A DNA stretch of 64,000 nt from NCBI RefSeq assembly GCF_001499655.1, contig NZ_LN879502.1, forward strand, positions 372,001 to 436,000. The letters run 5' to 3'. This document shows, piece after piece, positions 17,119 through 26,897 of this stretch. The position numbers were made by a program, and so were the translations under genes. This stretch comes from Candidatus Protochlamydia naegleriophila (GTDB lineage Bacteria > Chlamydiota > Chlamydiia > Chlamydiales > Parachlamydiaceae). Position 1 is the stretch's first letter; each line of letters opens with the position of its first letter. The notes below the pieces were generated by a model that saw only the letters and a list, made by a program, of their open reading frames with translations, was not told the DNA's origin and did no database searches.

Positions 17119-20100
17119 GTGCGTTTAAAGAAGCTCATTGCGATAGGATTTAAATCATTTGCCGACAAAACTGTTTTGCATTTTGACGATGGGATCACGT
17201 GCATTGTTGGACCAAATGGTTGCGGCAAGTCCAATATTGCGGATGCTTTCCGTTGGGTATTGGGCGAGCAATCAGCCAAGTCTATGCGTGGACACAAGAT
17301 GCCTGACGTGATTTTTGCTGGCACGACGCATCGCAAACCGCTCAATTTTGCAGAGGTTTCTTTGACCCTGACCGATGTGCAAGGAGCCTTGCCAATCGAA
17401 TACGATGAAATTACTCTAACGCGCCGCTTGCATCGAAGCGGGGAGTCAGAATACTTCATCAATGGCAATTTGGTTCGTCTAAAGGACGTTCAAAGCCTGT
17501 TTTTGGATTCTGGGGTGGGGCGAAACGCCTTTTCGATATTTGAGCAAGGCAAGCTAGATCAAGTGATCAGCTATTCTCCCGTTGAAAGGCGCCATATTTT
17601 TGAAGAAGCAGCTGGAATTTTGCGTTTTTTGCAGCGCAAGCGCGAAGCCTTGAAGCGTCTTGAACAATCGGATTTAAACTTATCGAGAGTCAAAGACATC
17701 TACCAAGAAGTTGAAAAGCAGATCCAAACTCTGCAGGTGCAAGCTGAAAAAGCCTTGCAATTCAAAGAGAATAAAGCGCAGCTCGAGTTGTTAGAAAAAA
17801 CGAGTTATCTTTTGCGTTGGAATGGCCTTGAACAAAAAAAGCAAGACACAGATTTCAAGCAGCGTCAGCAACAGGAATTGCTAGACACTCAGCAGCACAT
17901 GCTGTCTTTAAGGCAGGGCGAATCGCAAGAGATTAAGCAAGTCATTCAAACCAGTGAAAAAACGCTGAAGATTAAGCAAGAAGAGCTATTTAAGATTCGC
18001 AATGAAAAAGAATTACTCGTGCAGGAGAATCAATCGACACAGCAGCGTTTGGAAGAAATCCAGCAAAAAGAGAGAAAGATTAAGCGTGAGTTAGAAGAGC
18101 TGGCTTTAGCTAAGCAAAGCCGTGTTAAAACGTTGCAAGACATACAGACGCAGCAGAAAAAGCTCGAAGCAGAATTTCAGGAAATTGAATCTAAGCTTAC
18201 TCATCAACAGGATAAAGTTAAGTTTAAAGAAAAAGAGGTCGTGCATTTACGCCAAGACTTGCAAGCCAAGCACAGCAGCCACGTCAAATGCTTGCAGCAA
18301 GAAAGTCAGTTTGTGAGCGAGATGAAGCAAGCTGAAGTGCGCTTGGAAAATCAGGAAGAGAGGAAAAAGCAGCTTAAAGTACGGCAAGATCAGATCTTAG
18401 AGGAAATGAAGCAAATTTCTTTGACGATTCAAGAAAAGAAGAAACAGCTTCAACAAGTTTCCGGATTGGTAGATGCGCATAAAGATCGCCTGGACCAATT
18501 TGAGGACGAGATCAAACGCATGGTTGTAGAGCAGGAGTCCAAGCAAAAAGATTTAGAAGGTTTTCGAAGAAAGCTGCTTGAATGCAAGGCAAGGCAAAAA
18601 GTCTTAATACGCATGAGAGAGGATCATGAAGGCTTTTCTTCTGGAAGTAAGAGACTGTTGCAGGAGACTCAAAATGAACATAGTCCATTTTTCAAAAAAC
18701 TACGCCCATTGTATGAGTTTTTAGCACCCGAACCGGAAGCTGCTGAAGCCATTGCAGTGATTTTAAGAGCGTATGCCCAAACTTTGGTCGTTGAAACACA
18801 AGCTATTTTGGTAGAGGTCATTCAGTTTGCCGAAAAGGAACAGCTGCAGGATTATTCCTTAATTTGTTTAGAAACGATTCAAAAATGGCATGCCATTCAA
18901 GATAAGACCGATGATGTGCTCTCAAAGGTTGCCTTCAATCCATTAACTGCGCATTTTCTTAAGAATGTTAAAACCTTTAAATCCCATCAAGATGCTTTGA
19001 ACCATTTGCAAGCCGGAAATGAGGGCTGGTCTTTGGATAAGGCATTTATCGATCATCAGAGCGTCTTTTTTAAGGTAAAGCCAAACGAAAATCAGGTTTT
19101 CTTAAGAGAGTCTGAATTGAAGGCCTTGGAAGAAGAGGTGGCCGAGAAAGAGGAACAAGTCGCAGTCCTCGAGCAAAAGCTTGTACATCTGCAGCAACGC
19201 AAGGTGCAGCTGCAGCTAGAACGAGCAGAATTGGATAAACTTTTAAGGCGGGATGAAATGAAGCTCGTCGAAGTCAATTTTGGCTTGCAGCGTGCTTTGG
19301 GCGATCAAGAAAAATTTAAATTAGAACAGGGACAAATCGAACAGGACGCTGGAGCCTTAGAAAAACACATTGAACAGCAAAAAAGTGTTCTCAAACAACT
19401 TCAAGACAAGCACTTTGTACTTAGACAGGAGCTTGTTCAGCAACAGGAACAGTTAGCCATCTTGCAAATTGAATTGGACAAGCAGGAGGGGGCTCTCCGT
19501 ATTCAGCTTCAGGACCATAAAGAGAAAGGGGAGCAATACCGACTGCTTTCGGAAAGCAAACAGCAGCTGCTTCATCAGCATAGCTTGCTCGAGGCAAAAG
19601 AACAAGATCATGACAACCAGGTTCAGCGTTTGACAGATGAGCTTATTGATGCAGGCGAGCTACAGGGACGCTTGAAACAAAAAGGTGTTCAAAACCACCA
19701 TCTTTTAGAATCTATTGAAGAGCGGCTTGAATCGTCCGGAGAAGGCTATAGCCAGCAAGAGTTGGAGCATGAACAGCTGAAAAAGTCTTTAGAAGAGCTT
19801 GAGAAGAAAACTCTGGCTCAGCACAGCCAGGTAAAAAAAGTCGAGGCGGAATTAACCCAGTTTAAGATTCTAGAAGCCCAGCTGCATTCAGCGGCTCAAG
19901 CTTTAATTGGCGAGTTACGAGAACGCTACGATTTGACAGTTCCGGCTCTTGTAGCGTTGGATCTTCCAATAGATAAAACGCTTGAGCAGACAGATAAGAA
20001 TATTCGCTTGGTCAAGCAAGTCCTGCAAGCAGCGGGAGATGTCAATTTGAGCGCGATTGAAGACTTGGAAAGGCATAAGCTTCGCTTTGGATTCCTTCAT

Positions 20101-20655
20101 CAGCAAGTTGAAGACATGCAGCAGTCCAAAGAAGAGTTGCTCCAAATTATTGATCAGCTTGATGGAGAGAGCCGCAAACTGTTTAAAGAGACCTTTGAAG
20201 CCATTCGCAGCAATTTTAAGAAGAATTTTCAAATTTTATTCAATGGCGGCGAGGCCGATCTGCAGTTCACTGAGACAGATAATATCCTGGAGGCTGGCAT
20301 AGAAATTAGCGCGAAGCCGCCAGGTAAACAAATGCGCTCTATTAGTTTGTTGTCGGGTGGGGAAAAGTGCTTGACGGCAGTCGCCCTCCTGTTTGCCATT
20401 TTTGAAGTCAAGCCGGCACCGTTTTGCATTTTGGATGAAATTGATGCGCCTCTCGATGACTCTAACGTTGAGCGCTTTGTCAATGTCGTGAAATACTTTG
20501 CAGACCGTTGTCAATTCTTAATCATCACCCACAATAAGCGTACGATGGCAATTGGAGACGTTTTATTTGGCGTGTCGATGGAAGAGAAGGGCGTTTCCAA
20601 GCTTCTCTCTTTGGAGTTCGCTCACGATGCGAATCCGGAAGTTGCATTGGTATAA
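17119..20655 (+). CDS. smc: Chromosome segregation protein SMC
   Basis: This is the bacterial condensin ATPase that organises and segregates the chromosome with ScpA/ScpB. The product has an N-terminal ATPase half with RLKKLIAIGFKSFADKT and Walker A GPNGCGKSN, and the RRHIFEEAAGI segment. Two very long Gln/Lys/Glu-rich coiled coils surround a hinge near residues 530-640 (FFKKLRPLYEFLAPEPEAAEAI). The C-terminal half has the signature LLSGGEKCLTAVALLFAIF and Walker B PFCILDEIDAPLDDSNVERF. I choose GTG at 17119 (1178 residues) because GGAGG sits five bases before it; the upstream ATG at 17107 overlaps that site. ScpA and ScpB are not adjacent. The hinge is less glycine-rich than typical SMC. Confidence 0.95.
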   Translation: MRLKKLIAIGFKSFADKTVLHFDDGITCIVGPNGCGKSNIADAFRWVLGEQSAKSMRGHKMPDVIFAGTTHRKPLNFAEVSLTLTDVQGALPIEYDEITLTRRLHRSGESEYFINGNLVRLKDVQSLFLDSGVGRNAFSIFEQGKLDQVISYSPVERRHIFEEAAGILRFLQRKREALKRLEQSDLNLSRVKDIYQEVEKQIQTLQVQAEKALQFKENKAQLELLEKTSYLLRWNGLEQKKQDTDFKQRQQQELLDTQQHMLSLRQGESQEIKQVIQTSEKTLKIKQEELFKIRNEKELLVQENQSTQQRLEEIQQKERKIKRELEELALAKQSRVKTLQDIQTQQKKLEAEFQEIESKLTHQQDKVKFKEKEVVHLRQDLQAKHSSHVKCLQQESQFVSEMKQAEVRLENQEERKKQLKVRQDQILEEMKQISLTIQEKKKQLQQVSGLVDAHKDRLDQFEDEIKRMVVEQESKQKDLEGFRRKLLECKARQKVLIRMREDHEGFSSGSKRLLQETQNEHSPFFKKLRPLYEFLAPEPEAAEAIAVILRAYAQTLVVETQAILVEVIQFAEKEQLQDYSLICLETIQKWHAIQDKTDDVLSKVAFNPLTAHFLKNVKTFKSHQDALNHLQAGNEGWSLDKAFIDHQSVFFKVKPNENQVFLRESELKALEEEVAEKEEQVAVLEQKLVHLQQRKVQLQLERAELDKLLRRDEMKLVEVNFGLQRALGDQEKFKLEQGQIEQDAGALEKHIEQQKSVLKQLQDKHFVLRQELVQQQEQLAILQIELDKQEGALRIQLQDHKEKGEQYRLLSESKQQLLHQHSLLEAKEQDHDNQVQRLTDELIDAGELQGRLKQKGVQNHHLLESIEERLESSGEGYSQQELEHEQLKKSLEELEKKTLAQHSQVKKVEAELTQFKILEAQLHSAAQALIGELRERYDLTVPALVALDLPIDKTLEQTDKNIRLVKQVLQAAGDVNLSAIEDLERHKLRFGFLHQQVEDMQQSKEELLQIIDQLDGESRKLFKETFEAIRSNFKKNFQILFNGGEADLQFTETDNILEAGIEISAKPPGKQMRSISLLSGGEKCLTAVALLFAIFEVKPAPFCILDEIDAPLDDSNVERFVNVVKYFADRCQFLIITHNKRTMAIGDVLFGVSMEEKGVSKLLSLEFAHDANPEVALV

Positions 20656-20665
20656 GCATTAATTT

Positions 20666-20690
20666 CCCGAAGTCATTTAATGGCTTCGGG
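20666..20690 (+). terminator. Terminator of smc
   Basis: CCCGAAGTCATT (20666-20677) and AATGGCTTCGGG (20679-20690) form a long stem with one mismatch, eleven bases after the smc stop. The T-run is absent. Confidence 0.65.
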
Positions 20691-20775
20691 TAACTTCATC
20701 TTGCTATCCTTCTTTTATATAAAAAAGCTTTTATACCTCTCTCTGTTACAGCCATGTAAATTCAAGTTTCAACCC

Positions 20776-20804
20776 TTGAAAATAGAGAAATCGCTTGTTA
20801 TATA
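20776..20804 (+). promoter_or_regulatory. Candidate promoter of the exported paralog pair
   Basis: TTGAAA (20776-20781), a 17-base spacer and TATATA (20799-20804) lie about 50 bases upstream of the first gene. Spacing is ideal and the -35 box matches five of six consensus bases. Confidence 0.45.
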
Positions 20805-20852
20805 AGTTATTAAAAATTATTTTTAAAAAACTCACAAAGGAGGAGTTTGAAG

Positions 20853-21539
20853 ATGATGAAATATATCACGAAAGGGCTCTTAGTTGGCCTCATGTTTGTT
20901 CCATTTACAACGCAAGCTGTTGTAGATGAGCCTTTAATTCACCAGGAAGATTTAGAAGGCGGATTCGAAGCTAAAAGGAATCCTTTTTTATCTAAGCGTA
21001 AAACAATCGAGTGGAGACATCAAGTCATTGGCGCTTTCGAAAAGTTAGAGGCCGATTTGCATGACGTCATTTTATTGTCATTTTATAATACTACTTTCCC
21101 TTTTCCTTCAAATTTGTTGATTAACGATGCGTTGGATATTGGAGTCTTGCTTAGCGCGATTGAAAATTTGAATGGGGTGGAGTTTACTGGATTACTAGTT
21201 AATTTTACTGCTGCAGGTTTTAGCTATGCTTCTTCAACGACAAGTTTTTGTACTACTCCCAATAATAGGAATGAGCTAATTAGTCAGTGGCAAAGTGCGG
21301 GGCTGTTGTTAGCGGATTTCCTTATTTCTAGAAGCCCTAATCCGCGTATGTCTGAGAGAATTCGCGATTTATTCTTGGCATGGACTAATTCGCAAATTAG
21401 CTACATCGATTTTGCCGCTCCTCAGTGCGCAGACCCTACTTCTCCGGTCGATGCGGCGGCTTCCAATGAAGCCTATAAACAAACAAGAGCGTTGACTTTC
21501 TTAGTAGCCGATCTTGTATTCGATGTTCTTCATAAATAA
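20853..21539 (+). CDS. Exported helical protein, first of a tandem pair
   Basis: The 228-residue product has a signal peptide (KGLLVGLMFVPFTTQA). The mature protein is helical: WRHQVIGAFEKLEADLHDVILLSFYN, then a block with DIGVLLSAIENLNGVEFTGLLVNFTAAGFSY, and a C-terminal block with WQSAGLLLADFLI and LFLAWTNSQISYI. This two-block pattern resembles small secreted helical proteins of Bacillus and other bacteria with a W..H and a L..LL..H/NY.aA pattern; I infer this by pattern only and know no function. AAAGGAGGAG precedes the chosen ATG at 20853 by seven bases; the frame also reads from a TTG at 20847. The next gene follows after 25 bases and looks like a diverged copy, so the pair is probably one operon. 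Confidence 0.78.
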   Translation: MMKYITKGLLVGLMFVPFTTQAVVDEPLIHQEDLEGGFEAKRNPFLSKRKTIEWRHQVIGAFEKLEADLHDVILLSFYNTTFPFPSNLLINDALDIGVLLSAIENLNGVEFTGLLVNFTAAGFSYASSTTSFCTTPNNRNELISQWQSAGLLLADFLISRSPNPRMSERIRDLFLAWTNSQISYIDFAAPQCADPTSPVDAAASNEAYKQTRALTFLVADLVFDVLHK

Positions 21540-21564
21540 TTTTAATATGGATTAGGAGATTGCT

Positions 21565-22254
21565 ATGAATGTTTATAAATGCCAGTTCTTGCAAAAGTGG
21601 TTTCTGCTAGCGTTTACGGCAGCAATTCCATCTTTTTCACAGGCCACTGTCGCTGATGCTGAAATAATAGAAAGACATCATCATATTAGTTCGCGCGATG
21701 AAAATCGGATTGAAGAGCAGCTCACCATTTTGTTTGTCGATCAGACAGTTTATTTTCATGACTACACATTTGCTGTATTAGAGACTCTTCCGCCCACATT
21801 TAGTGCAAGTGACGATGCTCTTTTGCGGCAGAATGCTGCTCTACTTGCCCAAGCAGTTTATCCCAAAGATTTCCTTGCTGCAGGCCAACTGCAGGCGCTC
21901 TTGATCAATTATATCAATGCTGGAGAAACCTATGTAAATGATTTAAATGCATTGCTAGACCCTACTAATCCGGTTGTTATTGCTGATTTTAATGCCTGGC
22001 TTGGGGCTTCCAATCAATTGGCTATTGGTTTTTCTCAGGTCAATCCAAAAGTGATAAAACTAAAAAGAATTCAGGCGCTTTTAAGCGACTATACCTCTTT
22101 GCAAGCTTCGGCTGCCAATAATTTAGTCCCAACTGCCATCAATAATCCGGATTTTACTCAAGCTTCAATTCTTTTTGCAGAAGCTCGTACTTTGGCTTCA
22201 ACGAGAATCGCGCCCTTGATTGCTAAAGGCATTCAAAAAAGCCGCCATCGATAA
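21565..22254 (+). CDS. Exported helical protein, second of a tandem pair
   Basis: The 229-residue product has a signal peptide (FLQKWFLLAFTAAIPSFSQA). The mature part follows the same plan as the preceding gene: an N-terminal helix with FVDQTVYFHDYTFAVLETL, a middle block LQALLINYINAGETYVNDLNALL, NAWLGASNQLAIGFSQVNP, and a C-terminal helix ending in IAPLIAKGIQ. This copy fits the bacterial secreted helical family pattern better than its neighbour. AGGAG lies seven bases before the ATG. A short inverted repeat TTGCG-CGAG-CGCAA follows the stop and may end the unit. The role is unknown; a periplasmic or surface location is inferred. Confidence 0.78.
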   Translation: MNVYKCQFLQKWFLLAFTAAIPSFSQATVADAEIIERHHHISSRDENRIEEQLTILFVDQTVYFHDYTFAVLETLPPTFSASDDALLRQNAALLAQAVYPKDFLAAGQLQALLINYINAGETYVNDLNALLDPTNPVVIADFNAWLGASNQLAIGFSQVNPKVIKLKRIQALLSDYTSLQASAANNLVPTAINNPDFTQASILFAEARTLASTRIAPLIAKGIQKSRHR

Positions 22255-22509
22255 GGTTGCGCGAGCGCAATCTGATTGGGCGTTCTTATGAATTAGAGTC
22301 GGTTGACAGAGCAAGATTTGTCAATCGATTCTTGATCGTCAAGCTCATCGCTTCCTTCTTTTTTGTTTTTTAAATCCTTTCTTTTACGGTTTTAAGTATC
22401 AAATAAAAGATTGTTTTTATAGTGGTCACAAATCTTTCTTCTACGCTAGACTTGGCGTGACATTTAATCAATTCGACTCCTTTATCTGTTCAAACCCTTC
22501 GAGGCCATT

Positions 22510-23622
22510 ATGATTATTGGTATTCCCAAAGAGATTAAAAACCATGAATATCGCGTTGGGGCAACTCCCAGCATGGTGCGTTTATTAGTTGATGCGGGCC
22601 ATCAAGTTTTTGTGCAAACGCATGCAGGTGATAAGATTGGCTATACTGATGCTATGTTTACAGCAGCTGGAGCAAAAATTGCCGGGACGGCAGAGGACAT
22701 CTATGACTGTGAAATGATTATCAAAGTAAAAGAGCCGCAACCGAGTGAATATTCTTTTCTTAAAGAAGGACAGATTCTCTTTTGTTATTTGCATTTGGCA
22801 CCCGATCCGGAGCAAACGCAGCAGCTCATAAATAGTAAAGTTGTGGCCATTGCCTATGAGACTGTGAGCGATATTCATGGGCGCCTACCGCTTTTAGTTC
22901 CCATGAGTGAAATTGCGGGTCGCATTGCCATTCAAGTGGGTGCAACGAGTTTGCAATTGAATCATGGCGGGCGCGGGATGCTATTAGGCGGCGTTCCAGG
23001 TGTTGCCCCTGCCCACGTTGTTGTCATTGGAGGGGGAGTTGTTGGAACAGAGGCTGCTCGCATGGCTCTCGGGCTTGGCGCCAATGTGACAATCTTGGAT
23101 AGGGATCTCGCCCGCCTGCGCCATTTAGATGCATTATATGGACCGGCTTTAAAAACACTTTATTCTTCTCCTTTAGCCATTGAAGAAGCAGTTACGCGTG
23201 CGGATCTTGTCATTGGAGCCGTATTGATTCCTGGTAAGACAGCTCCAAGGCTTGTGACCAGGAAAATGATCCAGAAAATGTCTCCTGGTGCCGTCATTGT
23301 GGACGTGGCTATTGATCAAGGTGGATGCATGGAAACGTCCCGGCCAACCACTCATGCCGATCCAACTTATACGGTCGATGGAATTGTTCATTACTGTGTG
23401 ACAAACATGCCTGGTGCATGCGCAAGAACGTCAACTCAAGCTTTGACGAATGCCACTGGTGAATATGCGTTGATGATTGCCAATAAGGGGTGGAAAAAGG
23501 CTTTATTAGACCATGTGGGCCTCCGCCACGGGCTAAATGTATGCTATGGTCAGGTCACTAACGAATCTGTGGCTCATGATTTGAGCTATCCCTATATTCC
23601 TGCAGAGAGTTTATTGTCGTAA
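22510..23622 (+). CDS. ald: Alanine dehydrogenase
   Basis: It interconverts L-alanine and pyruvate plus ammonia with NAD. The 370-residue product has the N-terminal family opening [20 protein letters not shown], the substrate-binding lysine segment [13 protein letters not shown], the catalytic His segment CYLHLAPD and the NAD-binding [20 protein letters not shown]. It also has the conserved [20 protein letters not shown]. All catalytic segments are intact and the length is typical. It stands alone and ends with a strong terminator. Together with glutamate dehydrogenase and the M18 aminopeptidase it points to use of host amino acids as carbon source. Pyridine nucleotide transhydrogenase alpha is related, but the full length and missing membrane segments exclude it. 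Confidence 0.97.
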   Translation: MIIGIPKEIKNHEYRVGATPSMVRLLVDAGHQVFVQTHAGDKIGYTDAMFTAAGAKIAGTAEDIYDCEMIIKVKEPQPSEYSFLKEGQILFCYLHLAPDPEQTQQLINSKVVAIAYETVSDIHGRLPLLVPMSEIAGRIAIQVGATSLQLNHGGRGMLLGGVPGVAPAHVVVIGGGVVGTEAARMALGLGANVTILDRDLARLRHLDALYGPALKTLYSSPLAIEEAVTRADLVIGAVLIPGKTAPRLVTRKMIQKMSPGAVIVDVAIDQGGCMETSRPTTHADPTYTVDGIVHYCVTNMPGACARTSTQALTNATGEYALMIANKGWKKALLDHVGLRHGLNVCYGQVTNESVAHDLSYPYIPAESLLS

Positions 23623-23673
23623 ACTGGTTCATCCCAAAACGTGAGAGAAGATCCAAGTTTAAAGGCAGTATTA

Positions 23674-23714
23674 ACGGTCCAGATTGAAGAAAAATCTTTC
23701 TTCAGCTGGGCCGT
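23674..23714 (+). terminator. Terminator of ald
   Basis: A long stem pairs 23674-23692 with 23697-23714 (ACGGTCCAG... with ...CTGGGCCGT, inner GAAGAAA with TTTCTTC), with one bulge and one G-T pair. A T-rich stretch follows after two bases. Confidence 0.75.
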
Positions 23715-23903
23715 CTATTTCTTTGATGGTTTGCATTGAAGTTTTTTGCTATTATGCGAGGATTGGGATCCATTTGTTCTTCTAAATTTTTTACAAACTG
23801 AATTGCGGTTGTGAAGCAATAATTGATTGGCTGCGATTGGAAGAGGAAAATTCCTGAGCGTTATCATTCAAACTTGCTAGCATCCATTAGATGACAGAGG
23901 CAT

Positions 23904-26666
23904 ATGCGTTATATTATTGGAATAGATTTGGGGACAACGAATAGTGCCGTTGCGTATGTTGATACTGAGAAAAAGCATGCATCAATTCAACTTTTTTCTA
24001 TTCCCCAGCTAGCAGTGCCGGGTAAAGTGGAATCTTTAGCAACCCTTCCCTCTTTTTGCTACTTGCTGGCTGCGCATGAATGGCAGCCGGGAGCTCTTCG
24101 CCTGCCTTGGAAGGAAGAAAAGCAAACCGTTGTAGGACAGTTTGCTAAGGTTCAAGGAGCCCGCGTGCCGACGCGCCTTGTCCAGTCAGCGAAAAGCTGG
24201 CTTTGCAATGTGGCGGCCGACCGCCGCGATAAGATTCTTCCCGTTGATGCGGCCGACTGGTCCCAGCGATTGAGCCCTGTTGAGGCGTCTGCCAAGTACA
24301 TTATCCACCTGAAAGAGGCCTGGAATGCATCGATTGCTAAAGATAACCCTTCTGCCGAATTTGAAGAACAGGAAATCATTTTAACTGTACCAGCCTCTTT
24401 TGATGAAGTTGCTCGCACGTTGACGGTTGAGGCGGCTCGTCAAGCAGGCTTGTTGCATGTGACTCTTCTGGAAGAGCCTCAAGCGGCTTTTTATAGTTGG
24501 ATCTCCCAGCATGAAAAAAACTGGAAAGAGATTTTTGAGACTGGCGAGAGCATTTTAGTTTGCGATATTGGAGGGGGAACAACAGATTTTAGCTTGATCG
24601 AAATTCAAGAAAAAGAAGGGCAGCTCTCTTTTCAACGCATGGCTGTGGGCGACCATTTGTTGCTGGGGGGTGACAATATGGATGCTGCGATTGCCCACCT
24701 TTTGGAGCATAAGCTGCAAAAAGAAGGGGGAGCGCCTCTTGAATCAACCCAATGGCTTCAATTGCTCGCAGAAGCGCGCCAAGCAAAAGAAGAGCTGCTG
24801 CGGCCGGATGCAAAGACGGGCGATTCTTATACGGTTGTTCTTCAAGGGAGCGGTTCTTCTGTCATTAAAGGAAGCATGACGACGTCGATTCAGAAGCAAG
24901 AATTAGAGCAGCTTCTCTCGAATGGTTTTTTTGGCTCCTATCAATTGCAAGAGGCTTTAAATCTCAAAAAGAGCCGAGGCTTTCGAACGGTTGGGCTTCC
25001 TTATGAAGATGAGCCATCGATCATTAAACACCTCGCTCATTTTCTAAAGCAGGCTGGTTATCTCGAATCGGGCAAAAGAATTCATCATCTTCTCTTCAAC
25101 GGCGGAACCATGAAGCCCAGCCTTTTTCAACAAGTGATCATTGACGCTTTAGGCAGCTGGTTTTCTGCAGCTCCTTCTCTTTTGACATCGGCAAGTTTGG
25201 ATTTAGCCGTTGCAAGGGGTGCGGCTTACTATGGAAGAGTTCGTAGGGGTCAAGGAGTCTCTATTGGCGGCGGCCTGCCGCGCACTTATTATATTGAACT
25301 AGACATTAAAGACTCATCTGGACAGCTCGCGAGAAAGGCCTTGACCATCTTGCCAAGAGGTTCGGAGGAGGGATGCCTTTTTCAGCCGGAGCAGGTATTC
25401 TCTTTGCGCTCAAATACGCCTGTCGCTTTTCATCTATTAACCTCCCACGTGCGTTTGAATGACAAGAAAGGGGAGATGGTCGAGATCGATGAGCAAGAGA
25501 TGCAACGGCTTCCTCCCATTCAAACTGTCTTGCGCTTTGGGCGCAAGCAAGGAGAGCAAGAAGGGCAAATTCCCGTTCGCCTTAGCGTGCGTTTGACAGC
25601 CATAGGGACTCTGGAGCTTTGGCTGGATTCCCAAAAAACAGAGCATCGTTGGAATCTTGAGTTCCAGCTGCGCTCTGCTACGGGGCAGGATCACAGCTTG
25701 ATGACGGCAGAGGGGAAGCGGCAAGATGAAACCTTCGATGCAAGCTATTTACAGGGGGCTAAGCAGCTATTAGAAGAGCTCTATCAAGGCTCTTCACTGA
25801 TTAAACCTAATCAAATCATGGAAAAACTGGAAGATCAGCTGGGATTGCCAAGAAAAGAGTGGTCTCTTAGCGTTTTAAGGGGACTGTGGGATCCTCTGCT
25901 CAAAGCTTCGGCGCAACGCAAGATTTCCCAGGAGCATGAATCGAGATGGTGGAATTTGGTCGGTTTTTGCTTGCGTCCGGGCTTTGGATTTCCCCTTGAC
26001 GATTTTCGCATAAAAGAGCTGTGGAAGATCATTTTAAGCGATCTGAAAAGTCCTAAGTCCTTGGATTGTCAAATTCAAAATTGGATTTGCTTTCGGCGCG
26101 TAGCGGGAGGCTTGAACAAAGGGCAGCAGATGCAGTTGGCAAGCGAATTGATGACGGCATTATTTGATAAGAGGAGCGGCCTTTTGAATTTAAAAAGAAA
26201 AAGCGACCTCTATGTCTACTCTGAGAAAATTCGCGCTTTAGCCGCTTTCGAGCGTCTTGAGTTGCCGCTCAAAATTCGCATGGGCAATGCCTTGATTGCG
26301 CGCGTGGCTCAAGGAGAGGCTGAAGCCTACGATTACTGGGCCCTTGCACGCATTGGTGCACGGCATTTAGTATATGGCTCTGTGGGTCAAGTCGTTCCCA
26401 AAGATGTTTGCGGAAAATGGGTAGAGCAATTGCTTAAATTACCTGTTACGGATCCGGTCCAACATCTATTTGTGTTAGAGCAGCTTGCTCGCCATACGGA
26501 CCATCGCGAATTGAATCTCTCAGATTCGCTTATCAATCAATTAATTGCAAAGTATCCAGAGGAGGATTTAAAAGGTCGCCTTTTGGAAACGCGCGCTTTG
26601 ACCCAAGGAGAGCAAGATCAATTATTTGGAGAGCAGTTACCGCCAGGACTTGTTCTTGAGCAATAG
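23904..26666 (+). CDS. Divergent Hsp70-family protein with large C-terminal region
   Basis: The 920-residue product starts with the Hsp70 ATPase phosphate-1 loop [19 protein letters not shown]. It also has the phosphate-2 loop VCDIGGGTTDFSLIEI, the connecting segment ILTVPASFDEVARTLTVEAARQAGL and an adenosine-site HHLLFNGGTMKPSLF. After about residue 500 a beta-rich part and then a helical C-terminal region (WWNLVGFCLRPGFGFPLDD) replace the normal substrate-binding domain and lid. This arrangement matches the Hsp70-like proteins annotated with DUF3731, a call from memory. Its chaperone role is unproven. The start ATG has only weak GAGG upstream. The SNF2 helicase follows after 231 bases on the same strand, so the two may cooperate. 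It is clearly distinct from the dnaK at 1159-3135. Confidence 0.85.
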   Translation: MRYIIGIDLGTTNSAVAYVDTEKKHASIQLFSIPQLAVPGKVESLATLPSFCYLLAAHEWQPGALRLPWKEEKQTVVGQFAKVQGARVPTRLVQSAKSWLCNVAADRRDKILPVDAADWSQRLSPVEASAKYIIHLKEAWNASIAKDNPSAEFEEQEIILTVPASFDEVARTLTVEAARQAGLLHVTLLEEPQAAFYSWISQHEKNWKEIFETGESILVCDIGGGTTDFSLIEIQEKEGQLSFQRMAVGDHLLLGGDNMDAAIAHLLEHKLQKEGGAPLESTQWLQLLAEARQAKEELLRPDAKTGDSYTVVLQGSGSSVIKGSMTTSIQKQELEQLLSNGFFGSYQLQEALNLKKSRGFRTVGLPYEDEPSIIKHLAHFLKQAGYLESGKRIHHLLFNGGTMKPSLFQQVIIDALGSWFSAAPSLLTSASLDLAVARGAAYYGRVRRGQGVSIGGGLPRTYYIELDIKDSSGQLARKALTILPRGSEEGCLFQPEQVFSLRSNTPVAFHLLTSHVRLNDKKGEMVEIDEQEMQRLPPIQTVLRFGRKQGEQEGQIPVRLSVRLTAIGTLELWLDSQKTEHRWNLEFQLRSATGQDHSLMTAEGKRQDETFDASYLQGAKQLLEELYQGSSLIKPNQIMEKLEDQLGLPRKEWSLSVLRGLWDPLLKASAQRKISQEHESRWWNLVGFCLRPGFGFPLDDFRIKELWKIILSDLKSPKSLDCQIQNWICFRRVAGGLNKGQQMQLASELMTALFDKRSGLLNLKRKSDLYVYSEKIRALAAFERLELPLKIRMGNALIARVAQGEAEAYDYWALARIGARHLVYGSVGQVVPKDVCGKWVEQLLKLPVTDPVQHLFVLEQLARHTDHRELNLSDSLINQLIAKYPEEDLKGRLLETRALTQGEQDQLFGEQLPPGLVLEQ

Positions 26667-26897
26667 GCTTCTTTCAAACGTGCTTTCTTGGAAAAGCCAC
26701 AAATTTTTGAGCGCATATACCTGCCTAGGGTCGATAAACTGATCAAGATGCCAAAAAGATGAAGTTTAGCAAGCACGGCCAAGGTGCAAGCGATCTCACG
26801 AGGCAATGTCTAGGCAATTCCTTTGAGATGTTTTGTATATAATTGTGCAGATGTTTATACTTAATGAACCCGAATTTTAATTTTATGAAGTTGCTGA

